In this document: positions 1 to 13,208 of the stretch, in pieces
Numbering within the stretch: the first letter of the stretch is position 1
Layout: every line of letters begins with the position of its first letter
Assembly: GCF_022201045.2 (NCBI RefSeq)
Contig: NC_068558.1
Location: 31,329,501-31,393,500, forward strand
Length of the DNA: 64,000 nt
Direction: 5' to 3'
Source: Citrus sinensis
Taxonomy: Eukaryota; Streptophyta; Magnoliopsida; Sapindales; Rutaceae
The notes under the pieces: generated by a model
What the model was told of the DNA's origin: nothing
Databases searched by the model: none
Seen by the model: only the letters and a program-made list of their open reading frames with translations
Program-made: the position numbers and the translations under genes

Positions 1-3000
1 CATCTACCCCATCACTTCCTGTCTTAACATCGGGAATCTGAAACATGATTGCGGCAAGTAAATATCTTTGTCATACAGATGATATTCTCCTAAGTAGGCA
101 CTAGGTCCTCACCTCATACATGGCTTCAGTTAAAATGCTTTCTAGTATGGCTCTTAAACCTCTGGCACCAGTATTCTTAGCTGTAGCTTTTTTGGCAATT
201 ACTCTTAGTGCTTTTTCAGTAAAATGTAATTTGACCTGGAATTGTGCAAGAGGTTATATGATCACCAAAAAGGTGCAACCGTAAGTTTAAATACTCAAAG
301 AGAGGGAGGGAGGCAGGGAGAGAGAGAGAGAATTAGCATGCACAAGCAAGTTACTCACATTGTTCATGCTGAACAATCTCTTATACTGCTTACCCAGAGC
401 ATTTTTTGGTTCTGTGAGGACCTGATGAATATAGGTAAAGACAAGAAATGTATTAGATACTTCTGATCTGATATAAAAAGAAACATTATCCAGATTTTGG
501 ATTTATACTTTCAAGATCTAGCTGCTCATTTCCACGTGATCCCAGCATGTTGAATTACAACAAAAGCCAAGAAATATCACAAGTACATCAGAAAAGACAT
601 TGCACATAAAATAGCAAAAGGGTTTTAGAGGACTAATTCTTATCATTAAATATTAAGAGGAAAAAAGAAGGGAAATTATCACTGCACCACCTTTTTTTTG
701 CCTTATGTTCATCCAACCACCAAAAAATTCTAACATGTTCTCTGCACCACTTTTTTTTTTTTAAATTTGTATCAATTAGCTACTTTTCAATTAACACCGT
801 TAAATAATTCAAATGAAATGACAATTTTACCGCTAAATAAATTAAAAGACCATTTTATTTTACAAAAACTTTGAAAAATAAGAAAATTATAATTATAAAA
901 ATACCCCTAAGTTTAATAAAAAATAAATCCCAAAATTAAAATTTTTATTTTTAATAAAAATCTAAATAAAAATTATAATTATAAAAATAATTACAAAATT
1001 TTCGGATTTAATAAAAATCTCCTAAATTATTAAAATTTTGGGATTTTTTTAATAAATAAATTCAGTTATTTTAATAAAATTTTGCGGAATTATAATTTTT
1101 AATAAATAAATTCAGTCATTTTTATTAAAATTTTGCAAAATTATATTTTTTAATAAAAATAATTATTAAAATTTTGCAAAATCTAAATTAAATAAAAATC
1201 AACTGAGCACCGTTGTTTGGGATTTATTTTTTATTAAATTTAGGGGTATTTTTATAATTATAATTTTCTTATTTTTCAAAGTTTTTGTAAAATAAAATGG
1301 TCTTTTAATTTATTTAGGGGTAAAATTGTCATTTCATTTAAATTATTTAATGGTATTAGTTAAAAAGTGGCTAGTTGATACAAATTAAAAAAAAAAGAAG
1401 TTGTTCAGAGAACATGTTAGAATGTTTTGGTGGTTAGATGAACATAAGGCAAAAAAGAGGTGGTACAATGATAATTTCCCAAAAAAGAATAATGACTATG
1501 ATTCAGCATGAAATGCTCCCACAATTCTGGTCCAATCATGCTCCCACAATTCTCACAAGAAGAATAAAAGCACACTAAAACCTGGTAAGCCAAATCGTAA
1601 ATAAAGTATTTACCTTAACAAGTTGGTCCTCTGTTAGTGCTGTCAAGCTAACTAATATTGGAAATCGTCCGACAAATTCTGGTATGAGACCATATGCAAT
1701 GAGATCAGAACTTTCAACCTGAAAATCGAATGTTAAGCTTCAGGCTCATAAGGGAAGGAATTTGACTACATATATCGTCTTTTTAGTTTGGGAAGGAAGG
1801 ACGCCATATAAATAAGGATGAGAAACAGCTTAATAAATACACAGCATCATGCATTTATTTTAAAAAAATAAATAAAAAAGGAATGAAATTTCCAACTTTC
1901 TCACCGATTCAAGCAAAGACGATGTCACTGCAGCATCAGTTACACCAGCCCTCATGTTGGCACGAACAGGTGCTCCAAAACCAATGGAAGAGTCTTGCCG
2001 TCTGGAGAACAATTTATAGTTTGGAAGTAAAATTTGGCCTCAATCATAAACAAACAATATATAGTGAGGATTTCAGCAGCAGCTAACCTCTCGGAAATGG
2101 TTTTCTCGAGATCAACAAATGCTCCGCCACATATGAAAAGGATATCTTTTGTATCCATCTGCAAAGTGTTTAAGACCGTATTAGCACAGCCAAATTCTAA
2201 AGATGGTGATTTTAGGAATTACATGTGTATATGTGAGTTTGTCTTATCTTACTCCAGTTCTTGGAAAGATTGAGCCAAAGGAAAAGATATGATTAAAGAA
2301 ACAAACTGTTTTGAAGCATTTATCTTCTCGATGTGTTTGTCTTAGTTCTTACTCCATCTCTTGGGAAATTTGAGCCAAAGGAAGAAAATATGATTAAAGA
2401 AGCAATCTGTTTTGAGGTATTTATCTCAATCATTCATTCATATCAAGAACCAAACAAAGCCTTTAATACAATTTCAGATGATTGTTCTTTCACATCAAGA
2501 ACCAAATAAACAAGTGGTAGTTCTTTCTCCAGAAGAATTCAGTACTATACAGACATGTCCATAAATCTTGTTTCCTTTTGTTTGCCACAAGTGCTTTAAC
2601 ATATTTGCCTGATACAGAATGGTGAGCAGGTTCCTTCATCTTATACTTTCACATCTAAATGAAGTCTTAATGCGTAAATCATTTGACAATTTTGGCAGAT
2701 TAAACCTAAACTCCTAGCAGCTAGCATTGGGACCACCTTGATACATGTAATAAGCCCTAAACCGAAAAAATCAGCACAGGCAAACTGAAAACCTACTAAT
2801 TCCAAAGCTCATATCATGTTTCATATGAAAATCATTGAATTCCTTTGGACTTAATCAATGTGCAGGTATTATGGATCAAAACAAGTATTGTGGATTAAAA
2901 CAAGCAAAATTAACACTTGAGAACCAAAAACATTAATGAATTACCAATAGCTTCCTACAAATTTAATTTTACCATTGTTGAAAAAAAGAAAAGAAAACAA

Positions 3001-6000
3001 AAATCATATTCAGGCCTAGTATACCTGTATGCTATCACCCCGAGGATGTTTCCTTGCCCCCTTCTCAGGAACATTCACTATCTGAACAAGAAGCAAATTC
3101 TTGCTTAAGCTACCAGCAATATAATACTAATAATTCCAATATTCTAAACATAAAGACTGTTTATATAAAATATTGAGACATGTATTAATGCAAAGCACTC
3201 AAAACAATACAATTGATGGGAATATAAGCCAATGAAACCAATATTATCAAACTAAACCTCAAAGAAAATAAAGAAACATTTGAATTTATCTTGTATAGAG
3301 ATTTGTTTAGAGGAATTATTTCAATTTTATATTATCATATGGTATTATTTAGTGAGAGCAATTGGTTGACCAACCTGTTGTGAAAGGTATTCATGAATCA
3401 AAAATTAGAAAAAAATATATATCTTGAAGTGATACTTTTTACCAATAAAATCATGGCCATAAAGTTTTGCTGTCCAACCCACTAGTTTTTATGTACAGAT
3501 TGTCCCTTGACACTTTTGAAACTGCAGCAAACGTTTTGGTCTCCTGAACAAGCCCACAATGGCTCCATCACAAGATCATCCAACATTTTACCACAAAAAC
3601 CCTACATCATCCTCTAAATGGATAACTACGTGTAATAAATTATTGCCAACCATAATGGTCTGAGAATAGCATGACAACAGTCGAAATAAAGAATACCATC
3701 ATTCGAAAAAGAACTTGAAATTTCAGAATTAGAATCCCTGAAAGTCTACTCAAGAAAAATTTGATCATAGAAGTCTAAAAGAAATTTGTGAGAAGAATAG
3801 AAGACACTCACAGTTCCTTCCAGCATCTTCAATAATGCCTGTTGTACACCCTCGCCAGAAACATCTCTACTAATGTTTAAGCTCTCAGCCTGCAAAATAG
3901 CTTCAACCATTAGGAAAAGATTTGGTCGAATTGACACCAAGATAATAAATGACATATCAATCAGCTGGGATGTGAAGGACCTTCTTAGTTATCTTATCAA
4001 CTTCATCAATGTACACCATCCCTTGTTGAGCCGCTTCCACATTGAATTCAGCTTGCTGGGAGCCAAATTAAAATAGCATGCATGTGAGTTCACTGATTAC
4101 TGATAAGACAAATAAAGGCAGAAAGAATGGGAAACCCATATAAGATTGACAATAGGCTCTACAAATGAGTATCTAACGAACTTCAGGAAGAAAATGTGTG
4201 TAAGACCATATCAACTGAATCAAATTACTCATTTCTCAGACAATGGACTGTGATATTCCCATATACGGAAGAATAAACCCGTATAGGGAAGAATAAATGA
4301 TTAAATTTCCACCAAATGTAGCCTGATGTGAGCCTTCATCAGGCATGGACACCAGCTATACTTGCATGATACACCAATGTCAGAAGCATGGCAACAGGTC
4401 ACAAACTATTTTCAAATTAGAAGAAGTCCATACCTCTAAAAGAAACTGTTTTGTCATTAAGATTAGTATTTCTTTAGTAAGAAGAAAAGGGAAAAAAATA
4501 ATTCTGCTTTTGCTTATTTAAGGGAGGCCTACAGTATGGATATCTTTGAACTTTCTTCAATCTGTAAGGAGAGGCCCACTAAGGGAGACAAACTCATGTC
4601 TCAGCCCATCCACTTCAAGGTAGAAGAGATTGACTGATATATTAATATAAGCATTTCATTTCCTGGAGTTTTTCTATTTCTCAAATCAAGCAGTTTTATC
4701 CTTTGCATACATTCTCTTTTCTGAAGTAACTTATCCAAAAAAAAGTTACCATTATTCAACAACAATATTGTGCATAAAAGCCTAGCAGTGCATATAGGAG
4801 CACACTAATATACAAAGAGTAAACAAAATAATTCTGTTTCAGCAAATTATAGTAGATCTGTACAGAAGGAAAATATGCATTACAGAAGTAGAATTATAGC
4901 AAAAACAAGATATGTAATTTTTATCTGGAGATTCATACCGCGAGAAGTTTATACAATATTGATTCAACATCTTCACCAACATAACCAGCCTGCAAATAAG
5001 TAGCATAACAACAATCAATTATTAGACACTCAACTCGCAATGTGAACAATAACAGAATGATCCATTTAATAATGGAATCTACGGCAATTCCATACCAACC
5101 ACCACTATATATAATTCATTATGATCTCACCTGCGTTAAGGTTGTTGCATCAGCAATGACAAATGGCACATTGACATGCCGAGCCAATGTTTTTGCAAGC
5201 AACGTCTTCCCTATTTTCATAACAACCAAATTAGACAGTTTTTCTCACAGCATGTTGTAGAAAACAAGTAATAATGCTGAGGCATCCGCATACCTGAGCC
5301 AGTCGGACCCATCAAGAGCACATTGCTCTTCTCTAACTCTACATTATCGTCATTATCTACGGCATCAGCAGTTTTGGGTTCAGCTCCTGACCTAGTAATA
5401 AAACTCCACAACATCATTTTTAACCTTATAAAGTTACAGCAGTTTTGAGGCAAACGGACAGAACACTATCAAATCAGGCCATCAGAAACTAACCCTTTTT
5501 TCAAATTGGCATGGTAAATCCTCTTATAATGATTATAAACAGCCACAGAAAGCACCTGCAAAAGTTTAAAAAGTCTCAACCGATTTGCACTTAACATTAG
5601 TCATTCATAACAGCTACAAAACAAAAACTTGAACCTTTTTGGCTTTTTCTTGACCAATAACAAACTTATCAAGTCCTTTGCAAATCTCCTTAGGCGTTGG
5701 CAAATCCTCTCCCAAATTAGACCCACCCCATCTACTACCACCACCACCACCACCACCACTAGAGCCACCTCCGCCACCGTTTCCGCCAGACCCACCTCCG
5801 TTACTGGGTCCCATTTTTCTAACAGCTTCAACGCCAGGTGCAAATGGCGGCCCTGGAGGCAAATGCACAGCCAAACCGTTGCCATTACCGTTACCTTTGC
5901 TGTTACTGGTAACATCTCCGGATGGCAAGGGTGGCAATTCACCTCCATACGACCTCAAAGTGTCCCAAAACGACAACTTTCCACTACCACCACTGGAGAG

Positions 6001-6483
6001 TTTCTTCAACCTCTTATTGGTATTATTATTGTTATGATTATTAGCACTGATGCTGATTTCTACGAAGCTGCCTTGAAGAGGAGCAATCCGGTGCGGGCGG
6101 AAGTAGTAAGCGGATTTACAATTGGGACAGATGTTAACAGCTTGGTAACCGCCGCTACCATCAACCGCAGGAGCGGGAACCGGAGGTGAGAGATTGGAGG
6201 GATTGGAGAACAAGAGATCCATGTGCTTCGAACACCGCGGGCAATTCGCCTCCGCCCTAATTTTCCGGTACGTGTCGCCGCCGTGGTCCCACTTATAACG
6301 CTCCTGAATTCCGATGAAGAAGGGCTGGCGACGGTGCCCTCCTGCCGCTCTACCGATGCTGTTGTTGCTGAGGTAATTGACCGGTCCGACCACGAGAGGG
6401 GCGAACCGGGTTCGCGACGACGGCAGCATCGATGAAGAAGCTATGTCGCTGAGCTGTCTCTTCCATCTCCAGATTCCAGACAT
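1..6483 (-). CDS. CLPX: Mitochondrial ATP-dependent Clp protease ATP-binding subunit CLPX (partial, 3' end outside window)
   Basis: AAA+ unfoldase that feeds substrates to the ClpP peptidase, in plants in the mitochondrial matrix. Exons on the minus strand, read from splice sites, all joining in frame: 5635-6483, 5494-5555, 5294-5391, 5131-5210, 4939-4989, 3981-4055, 3812-3889, 3025-3081, 2088-2158, 1905-2001, 1614-1718, 359-421, 113-235, 1-~38 (continues off the left edge). About 615 residues are visible. The N-terminus is basic and presequence-like; a Cys4 zinc-binding motif (CPRC about residue 81, CPNC about 119) is followed by a Gly-rich linker. Walker A GPTGSGKT (about 332-339) is split by an intron; pore loop GYVG is at about 365, Walker B VYIDEVD at about 394, and RKH loop at about 441. 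The start is the ATG at 6481-6483, the first in the open exon. One intron (422-1613) holds a foldback transposon. Very confident in identity; exon ends are by eye. Confidence 0.95.
670..1480. mobile_element. Mutator-like foldback MITE in a CLPX intron
   Basis: An 811-base non-coding element whose two halves are long inverted repeats: the left end starts GGGAAATTATCACTGCACCA and the right end, reverse complemented, starts GGGAAATTATCATTGTACCA, with similarity running far inward through an AT-rich core. It is flanked by an exact 9-bp direct repeat AAAAAAGAA (661-669 and 1481-1489). A 9-bp target duplication with long terminal inverted repeats is the hallmark of Mutator-like elements. There is no transposase, so it is non-autonomous. 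A relative lies at 46566-47323. Confidence 0.88.
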
Positions 6484-6604
6484 ATGAAAAGAATTGGAAT
6501 TTGATGGTGATGATGATAACAGCAGTATATTATCAGTGTTGAGAATTTTGGACTGAATTGGAAAGATTAAGGAATTGTGAAGATAAAATTGGAATAATTA
6601 ATGA

Positions 6605-6612
6605 TATTTATA
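6605..6612 (-). promoter_or_regulatory. TATA box of CLPX
   Basis: On the minus strand the bases read TATAAATA, about 120 bases upstream of the CLPX start codon, in a plausible position for a core promoter. Inferred from position and sequence only. Confidence 0.45.
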
Positions 6613-9600
6613 GTGGGAAGAGGATTAGAGATGGGAGTGATTGTAGCACAAGATATGGAAAGAAATGAAAGAGAGAGTTTGGTCTTCTTCTTTTTCTCAG
6701 TTTCTCTGTTGTTGTGAATGTCCCTAAATTTGACAGTTTGACCGTGGTATATCCTCTCCCCTCGTTTTTGCCCCTACCTGGCTGTTATTAATTACCCCAC
6801 TACTTGGTAGTTACCTTAAGTGTGGTATTTGTAAAAGGGAAAGTATCACAGGCCTCCCCTATTTTTTTCAGAAATTTCAGATGGAGAAAATTGTGCTCAT
6901 AACATAAACAATGATCTATTTGTGTATTAACCATTTTTTATTAAAAATGAATTCCTAATAATAATTAATCGGTAATCTGACAGTGAAATCCAAATATCTA
7001 CATCAATATTGCTTTGTTTTACTCTATTTTACTTTACTTATGATAAAATTTTAAGTAAAAAATATAAGTTAAGAAAACCTTACATTTTCTGCTCATATTT
7101 CTTTAAATTATTTTTTTTTTTTTTGGTTAACATACAAGAGAAGAAGGAGTCATAGGGGGCCGAGAAGGTTGTTTTCCAACTAATCGGCCATGAAGCTTCT
7201 ATGCTTTCTCTTTTTGTGTATCATATCTCTCAATTTTATTGTTTGAACATCATTGAACTATTTTAAATATGGTGTAAGTAATATAACAAAATATATTAGT
7301 CTGAGCGTGAAAAAACTGCATGGACTTAAAAGTTTTTAAGAAGAATTACTTGTTTTTCAAACACAACAACAAAAAAGAGAATTTATATATATAATGATTT
7401 AACAGGTTTTTCACTTGAATATCTTACCCATGAGGAGTTTATTGCTTCTTTTCACTTGAATATCTCACACTCTCTCCTTCTCATTGATAGAGATACACAA
7501 ACTCAAAAGTGTCGTTATCTTAGAGATATGAGTAAGTTTAAAAATTAGTGAGAGAAATAAGTTGTTATCACTAAAAAACACCTATTTTAGCTTATTTTTA
7601 TCCTTTCTAATCTTGTATCTAAAAAAAAATAGTTAGAGAAATGTAAGTTACAAGTATTGTATTTTCTAAAGTTACTTTTAGTAAATTTTCCTCATATTTA
7701 AAAATTTTAATTAGTTAATATAACACTAGTCATCAGATGAAACTATTTTTCTTATCAATGAACTTAAAAAGCTTTTCCTGATAAGTGAAATTTCTACAAC
7801 GTTCATGGGTGATTCATGATAAAATCCCAGTTTCTTGCATAAATGGATAACTTCGCATTCATCCACGAATACACGCGCGTTATGTGTCGAAATTGTTGGT
7901 AAGTGGTAATAGACGGCTTCTTTCCTTCGAAGTAAGCGTCACGTGCTCAGCACACCCACTCCACCCTAAGTCAATTCTTTCTTTCTTTCTTTTTTCCCCC
8001 CTTCTCCTTTTTTTTTTCTTATCTTAATATCTTATCATTGCCTTCGTTACTTTCGATGGCACGCACGAAAGTTGCATGTTGAAAATTTAGTTTAGGGGTT
8101 GAAAGAGAGAGCCCGTTGTACTAAAAACAAATAAACAATGTACTTGCTAATTGCTATACCAATCACGTAACGTTTCATAAAATGTTAGAATTACATTTCA
8201 CTGAGTGTTTGTTTTCTTAAGTAGTTATTTGAGTTTCAATTTGAGGATGTATATAATATAGATTTAAAAATCTGATTTGGACTTATACATTTCTCTAATT
8301 TTTTTATTATATATTTTTTTTCATTTTTGTAGTCGGAATAAATTAGAAGTTATGTGTCATATGCACGATGGGCTTTCAATGGCCTAGGCAACTGTTCGTT
8401 ATAATGGATTGAAAGATATTGTAATGGGACTCTGGTTATCTGGTTATCTTACATGATGATGTAAGAAACAAGATTTTTTCACAACTGTTAAATTTTCATC
8501 CGACGGTCGTGAAAATAATATTATTTTATTATTTTATACTCTCACAACCGTTGAATATTTATCAAATGATTGTGAAAGAGTCATATTTCTTACATCATCA
8601 CGTAAGATAACAAACTCCTTGTAATTGACTAATTTGTGCTGTTATCTATTATGATGAAAATAAATTACTTCGTGAATTTGTCCCCAAAAAAAAAGATGAA
8701 GATAGAATTAATTTAAAAATGATGAGATCAAATAAAAATTGAAAATCACTTAACTCTTAGCCTGGTGATAATAACTTGAGCTTTGGAACTAGGTTATTAC
8801 TTTACTTTTAGGATAATGTGATATTAATTTGGTGAATCTTGTAAATAAAAAAAAATGTAAATTAATGAAAAGATTATTGTAAAAAAAAAAAAAAAGAAAC
8901 ACATATCTAACAGTTTGGGTGCTTTGAAATCTTTTTTAAAATATAAGGATTAAAGCTAGTTCAAAACCTGGTTAAGTGACAAAATAGAAATTGTATTGGT
9001 TAAATTTTAGGAGATTGTTGGTTGATATAAGTAGATTTTTCAAGTGCAAATGTATCGGTATTAAAAAAAATAAAAATAATAATCTGAAGGCGATAAACAG
9101 TGCACGCCTTTATCCACATAATAATTGCAATAATTCAAAATGAAATGATCTTTAAATATTTGCATTAAATCTCACTGATCATACATATCTACCGCAAAAG
9201 ATTATCCATATGTTTAAAGGACGAGCATAATACCATTAGCAATTGTGAATTTATTGAGAAATTAAGTAATGAATACTATTAAATTTTCCTTTGAAGTGAA
9301 TGTGAAAGCATAATGACCAAAAGGGAGACTATTATATACCTCAAAATGTACTCTCTAATACTCCAATACAAAAATTTTATTAAAATAATCTATAATATAG
9401 TCTACTATTTAACACTGTTAAGTTTAAATAAAAAAATATTTTAACTATTAACAGTAACTTTAGAGGACTTTTAACAGTTTAGCAACACACTTATGCATAT
9501 ATTTAACCTAATCATCATTTACATTATAAAAAACACAAGCAAGAAAATCTTGCTAGCCCTAACAAAAGGCCTTAGCTCCTCTATTTGTTATTGTAATTAG

Positions 9601-10744
9601 ACAGTTGTAACTTACTGAAGTAAAGTATTTGATAAACACTTGCCACTATAATAATTTAGAATTCAAGTTAATTTTTTTCCTCACACTTGTATGGTTAAAA
9701 AAAAAAACCTATTTATCTTTATAATTTTTGTGAAAATTATTTTTTACAAGTTATATAACATACGTTATTAACTCTTATTCACAGTTACATTTTCTTTTTC
9801 CTCCCAACACCTTGTTATCTAATAAGACTTTAATTATCAAACTACAGTTATTAAAATTCTTAAGAGGTGCATTCTGTTGTTTTTCTTTAGTATTTTAATG
9901 CATATTGAAAGAGCCAAAGAGAACTAAAATTATCTCACACGAACACTTCTTTTTACCTGAACATTTTATATGCTCGTATCATCAACTGGATTGGTGCTAA
10001 TTCCTTGTGCAAATTGACGTGGAATAATAAGATTGGTTTAATGAAATAAATCAATCATGTGAATTTTTATGACTGCATGGCTCTAACTTGACTGATTCAG
10101 TCATAACTTGCAATCGTCTATAACAAAGCCAAACTCATTCTTTTACTTCTTAGCTTCTGCTTCCTTTTAATCTATCTGTGCATTTTCTTTTTCTTTCATA
10201 AATATTCTACTGCATTATATCATGCTGAAATAGCCCCCACTTTTTCTTTCTATTAATTTATATAAATTTCACAGACCCCCTCCCCCTCCCAAAAAAAAAA
10301 AAAAAATGGAGGGGATGAGAAATTCACCTACTCAAGTTTGGGTGACTATGGGCACGTAAAACGCATTCAAGATTAGCCGAGCATTGAGTAAATTTGTACT
10401 CTCTTTAATAAAGAATTAGGTTAAGGCTGGATAATAGTTTATTTAGATCTGTAGATAAAATAAAGTTGAATTTTAGAAATTATTTTTGATATAGTCAACT
10501 TGGATGTGCAGAGAATAAAAAATTATTTTTTAAAGAAATTAAAAAAAATATTAATAGGAGTTTTTTATATTTAAAAGTTAGTGTAAAATAAAAACTAGTT
10601 TTTTAAAAAAAGTTATTAGATTAGTGAACAAAATAAACAAGTTGGCCGCGAATTTTATAGTACCGGGACCGCAAGTTAAATGAAAATGATGGAACACATA
10701 AATTAGTTATTTCCGTTACAAAAGGCGGCGCCAAGACAAAGAGA
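6613..10744. other. Intergenic region, no gene recognised
   Basis: About 4.1 kb of AT-rich DNA between CLPX (leftward) and the PPR gene (rightward). No open frame resembles a known protein. It contains a foldback MITE (8443-8611), a poly(T) run near 7108 that may be the tail of a minus-strand retroposon, a less AT-rich patch near 7850-8080 with a G-box-type CACGTG at 7940-7945, and many homopolymer runs. Confidence 0.6.
8443..8611. mobile_element. Small foldback MITE (unclassified)
   Basis: The left arm (8443-8468) and right arm (8586-8611) are near-perfect inverted repeats: GTTATCTTACATGATGATGT against GTTATCTTACGTGATGATGT. The inner part is also self-complementary (a CACAACTGTT-type segment against a TTGTGA segment), so the whole 169 bases can fold into one hairpin. 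No protein is encoded. The target duplication was not resolved, so the superfamily is left open. Confidence 0.7.
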
Positions 10745-12334
10745 ATGGTCTCTGTTGCGAACCAATTAAATCAAACTCTGAACCAGCAAGTCTTAGCAAT
10801 TCTTGAAAGATGCAATCACGTAAATCATCTCAAGCAACTCCAATCGTTTCTCACAACTCTCGGCCAAAGCCAAACCAATTTCTACGCCTTCAAGCTCGTG
10901 CGCTTCTGCACTCTCAAACTCTCGAACCTCACCTACGCTCGCTTCATTTTCGATCATTTAACGACTCCAAATACCTACCTGTACACTGCCATGATCACTG
11001 CTTATGCTTCTCAGCCGGTTCACGCTTCATCGGCTTTTTCTTTGTACCGTGATATGGTCCGTCGAGGCCAACCGCAGCCTAATCACTTCATTTACCCGCA
11101 TGTTTTGAAGTCTTGTCCTGACGTTTTGGAGTCTCGGGGGACTAAAATGGTGCATACCCAGATAGTTATATCTGGTTTTGAACAATACCCAGTTGTGGAA
11201 ACGGCTCTTGTTAATTCTTATTCGAGGTCCGGCAACGACATCGGGATTGCTAGGAAACTGTTTGATGAAATGTCTGACAGAAATGTTGTATCATGGACGG
11301 CTATGATTTCTGGATATACAAGGGTTGGGGATATTAAAAATGCTGCTTCGCTTTTTGATTCGATGCCTGATCGAGATGTTCCTGCTTGGAATTCTGTTAT
11401 TGCTGGTTGTACACAGAATGGGTTGTTTTCGGATGCTATTTCATTTTTTAGGAGGATGGGGATGGAGGTGAGTGATAATATTAGGCCTAATCAGGTCACG
11501 CTTGTTTGTGCACTTTCGGCTATTGGTCACACGGGAATGCTGCAGCTTGGTAAAGTGATCCATGGTTATGTGTATAGAAATGGGCTTGATCTTGATTCGT
11601 TTATTTCGAATGCTTTAATAGATATGTATGGAAAATGTGGCAGCTTGAAAGAGGCAAGAAGGGTTTTTGATAGGAACTCAAAGAAACGTTTGACTTCATG
11701 GAATTCAATGATCAATTCTTTTGCTCTTCATGGTCAAAGTGAGAATTCAATTTGCGTGTTTGAGGAGATGATGCGGTGTCAAGACCATAATATAAGACCA
11801 GATGGGGTTACATTTATCAGCTTGTTAAATGCTTGCACACACGGAGGATTGGTTGAACAGGGTCGTGCTTATTTCAAATTGATGACTAAAACTTACAGGA
11901 TTGAGCCTCAAATTGAGCATTATGGATGCTTAGTAGATCTTCTTGGTCGAGCAGGAAGGTTTGAAGAAGCCTTGGCAGTTGTGAAGGGAATGAAGATTGA
12001 ACCTGATGAGGTTGTTTGGGGTTCTTTGCTCAATGGATGTAAAATTTATGGCCGCACAGATTTTGCAGAATTTGCAGTAAAAAAATTGATTGAAATCGAT
12101 CCAAACAATGGTGGTTATGGTATAATGCTGGCAAATATATATGGAGAGTTAGGTAAATGGGATGAGGTCCGAAAGGTGAGGAAGATGCTAAAGGATCGTA
12201 ATGCTTATAAAACACCCGGTTGCAGTTGGATTGAGGTTGACAAGCAAGTTCATCAGTTTCATTCCCTTGATAAAACGCATCCCAGAACAGAGGAAATATA
12301 TGATGCCTTGGAAAGTATGGTCGCTTTACATTAG
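10745..12334 (+). CDS. PLS-class pentatricopeptide repeat protein with E/E+ C-terminus
   Basis: Intronless 529-residue PPR protein; such proteins bind organellar RNA in a sequence-specific way and act in RNA editing, splicing or stability in mitochondria or plastids. PPR motifs run from about residue 55, including a VVSWTAMISGYTRVG-type repeat near 185, an AWNSVIAGCTQNG repeat near 216, a NALIDMYGKCGSLKEARRVF repeat near 290 and a SWNSMINSFALHG repeat near 320. The C-terminus carries E and E+ motifs (GCSWIEV, then HPRTEEIY) and stops without a DYW deaminase domain. It looks closest to the protein I know as At1g33350, and its neighbour CLPX supports that. The ATG at 10745 is the first in frame. 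A decayed tandem copy lies just downstream. Target RNA and organelle cannot be read from the sequence. Confidence 0.93.
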   Translation: MVSVANQLNQTLNQQVLAILERCNHVNHLKQLQSFLTTLGQSQTNFYAFKLVRFCTLKLSNLTYARFIFDHLTTPNTYLYTAMITAYASQPVHASSAFSLYRDMVRRGQPQPNHFIYPHVLKSCPDVLESRGTKMVHTQIVISGFEQYPVVETALVNSYSRSGNDIGIARKLFDEMSDRNVVSWTAMISGYTRVGDIKNAASLFDSMPDRDVPAWNSVIAGCTQNGLFSDAISFFRRMGMEVSDNIRPNQVTLVCALSAIGHTGMLQLGKVIHGYVYRNGLDLDSFISNALIDMYGKCGSLKEARRVFDRNSKKRLTSWNSMINSFALHGQSENSICVFEEMMRCQDHNIRPDGVTFISLLNACTHGGLVEQGRAYFKLMTKTYRIEPQIEHYGCLVDLLGRAGRFEEALAVVKGMKIEPDEVVWGSLLNGCKIYGRTDFAEFAVKKLIEIDPNNGGYGIMLANIYGELGKWDEVRKVRKMLKDRNAYKTPGCSWIEVDKQVHQFHSLDKTHPRTEEIYDALESMVALH

Positions 12335-13208
12335 CAAGGAGCACAGAGGTTTTTCCCACAACACACAACTTTTCTTACTCAGATCTGTTTTTAACATAAA
12401 CCCTGACATGTCCAAATTGTTTGATCGGTTTATGCAGCAGCCTAATTACTATGGTAGCGTTCCTGCACTTGATTCCTACCCAGTTTTGATAGATAAAAGA
12501 GCTTTATGCGCTTCATATCCTACCTCATTGTTTATACTTTGGTTGTGATGAAATGCTGACACAGACATAATGTTAATGAAAAGAAATTATATTATACTAT
12601 GAAACTTATATTACAAGAATGTAGATTTTGCACCAACGATTCAACAAAACGAAGCTCAACACTGCAGTAAAACCATCCAAAAGAATAGATACTTATTCTC
12701 AAAAAAAAAAAAAGAATAGATACTTCAATTCTGATATAGATTACTAATATATTAAATTATAGATATTATAGCTATAAACATTATAGACATTATAAAATAT
12801 TTCAAACTTAATTTGTTGTGGATCAGTTGGTTTGATAAATTAAACCACCCGTTTAATGTCCAAGAAAAACATAATATATATGAATTACACGAAAACTGGT
12901 GGGCAACTTTTTATTTTAGCTGGTGGCAAATAAAAAATTTTTTATTAACAAATTAAGCTTTGGTTCGAGTTCAAAAGATAAATTTAGAGCGAGCGGGTCA
13001 CCAGTACCTGCTTCTCCCTTAATGGCTCTGCCACTGAACCAATAGGCTAATGGCACTCAGCCATTTGAAAAAAATTAATTGAGTGGGTTCGACGAGTTTC
13101 TGTTCCCTAGCTAGAGTCAGAGCAGTACGCCTGAGTATGATTCATCCAGTAAAAAATATGGAATGTGCTTAGGTTAATTCTAGTAAATTTGTGACAGTAC
13201 AAAAGAGA
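12335..13208. other. Spacer between the PPR gene and its pseudogene copy
   Basis: 3' flank of the PPR gene followed by AT-rich DNA. The only structure I can support is a possible SINE head on the minus strand (12955-13065). No gene is seen. Confidence 0.5.
12955..13065 (-). mobile_element. Possible SINE head (tRNA-like A and B boxes)
   Basis: Read on the minus strand, an A-box-like TGGTTCAGTGGCAGAG is followed about 75 bases on by a B-box-like ACTCGAACC. This is the layout of a Pol III promoter in a tRNA-derived SINE. No clear tail or target duplication was found, so it may be a fragment or a chance match. Confidence 0.35.

Noticed and set aside
5678-6037. Proline-rich 119-codon frame on the plus strand
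   Set aside because: It is the antisense of the Gly-rich linker of CLPX exon 1; composition alone explains it.
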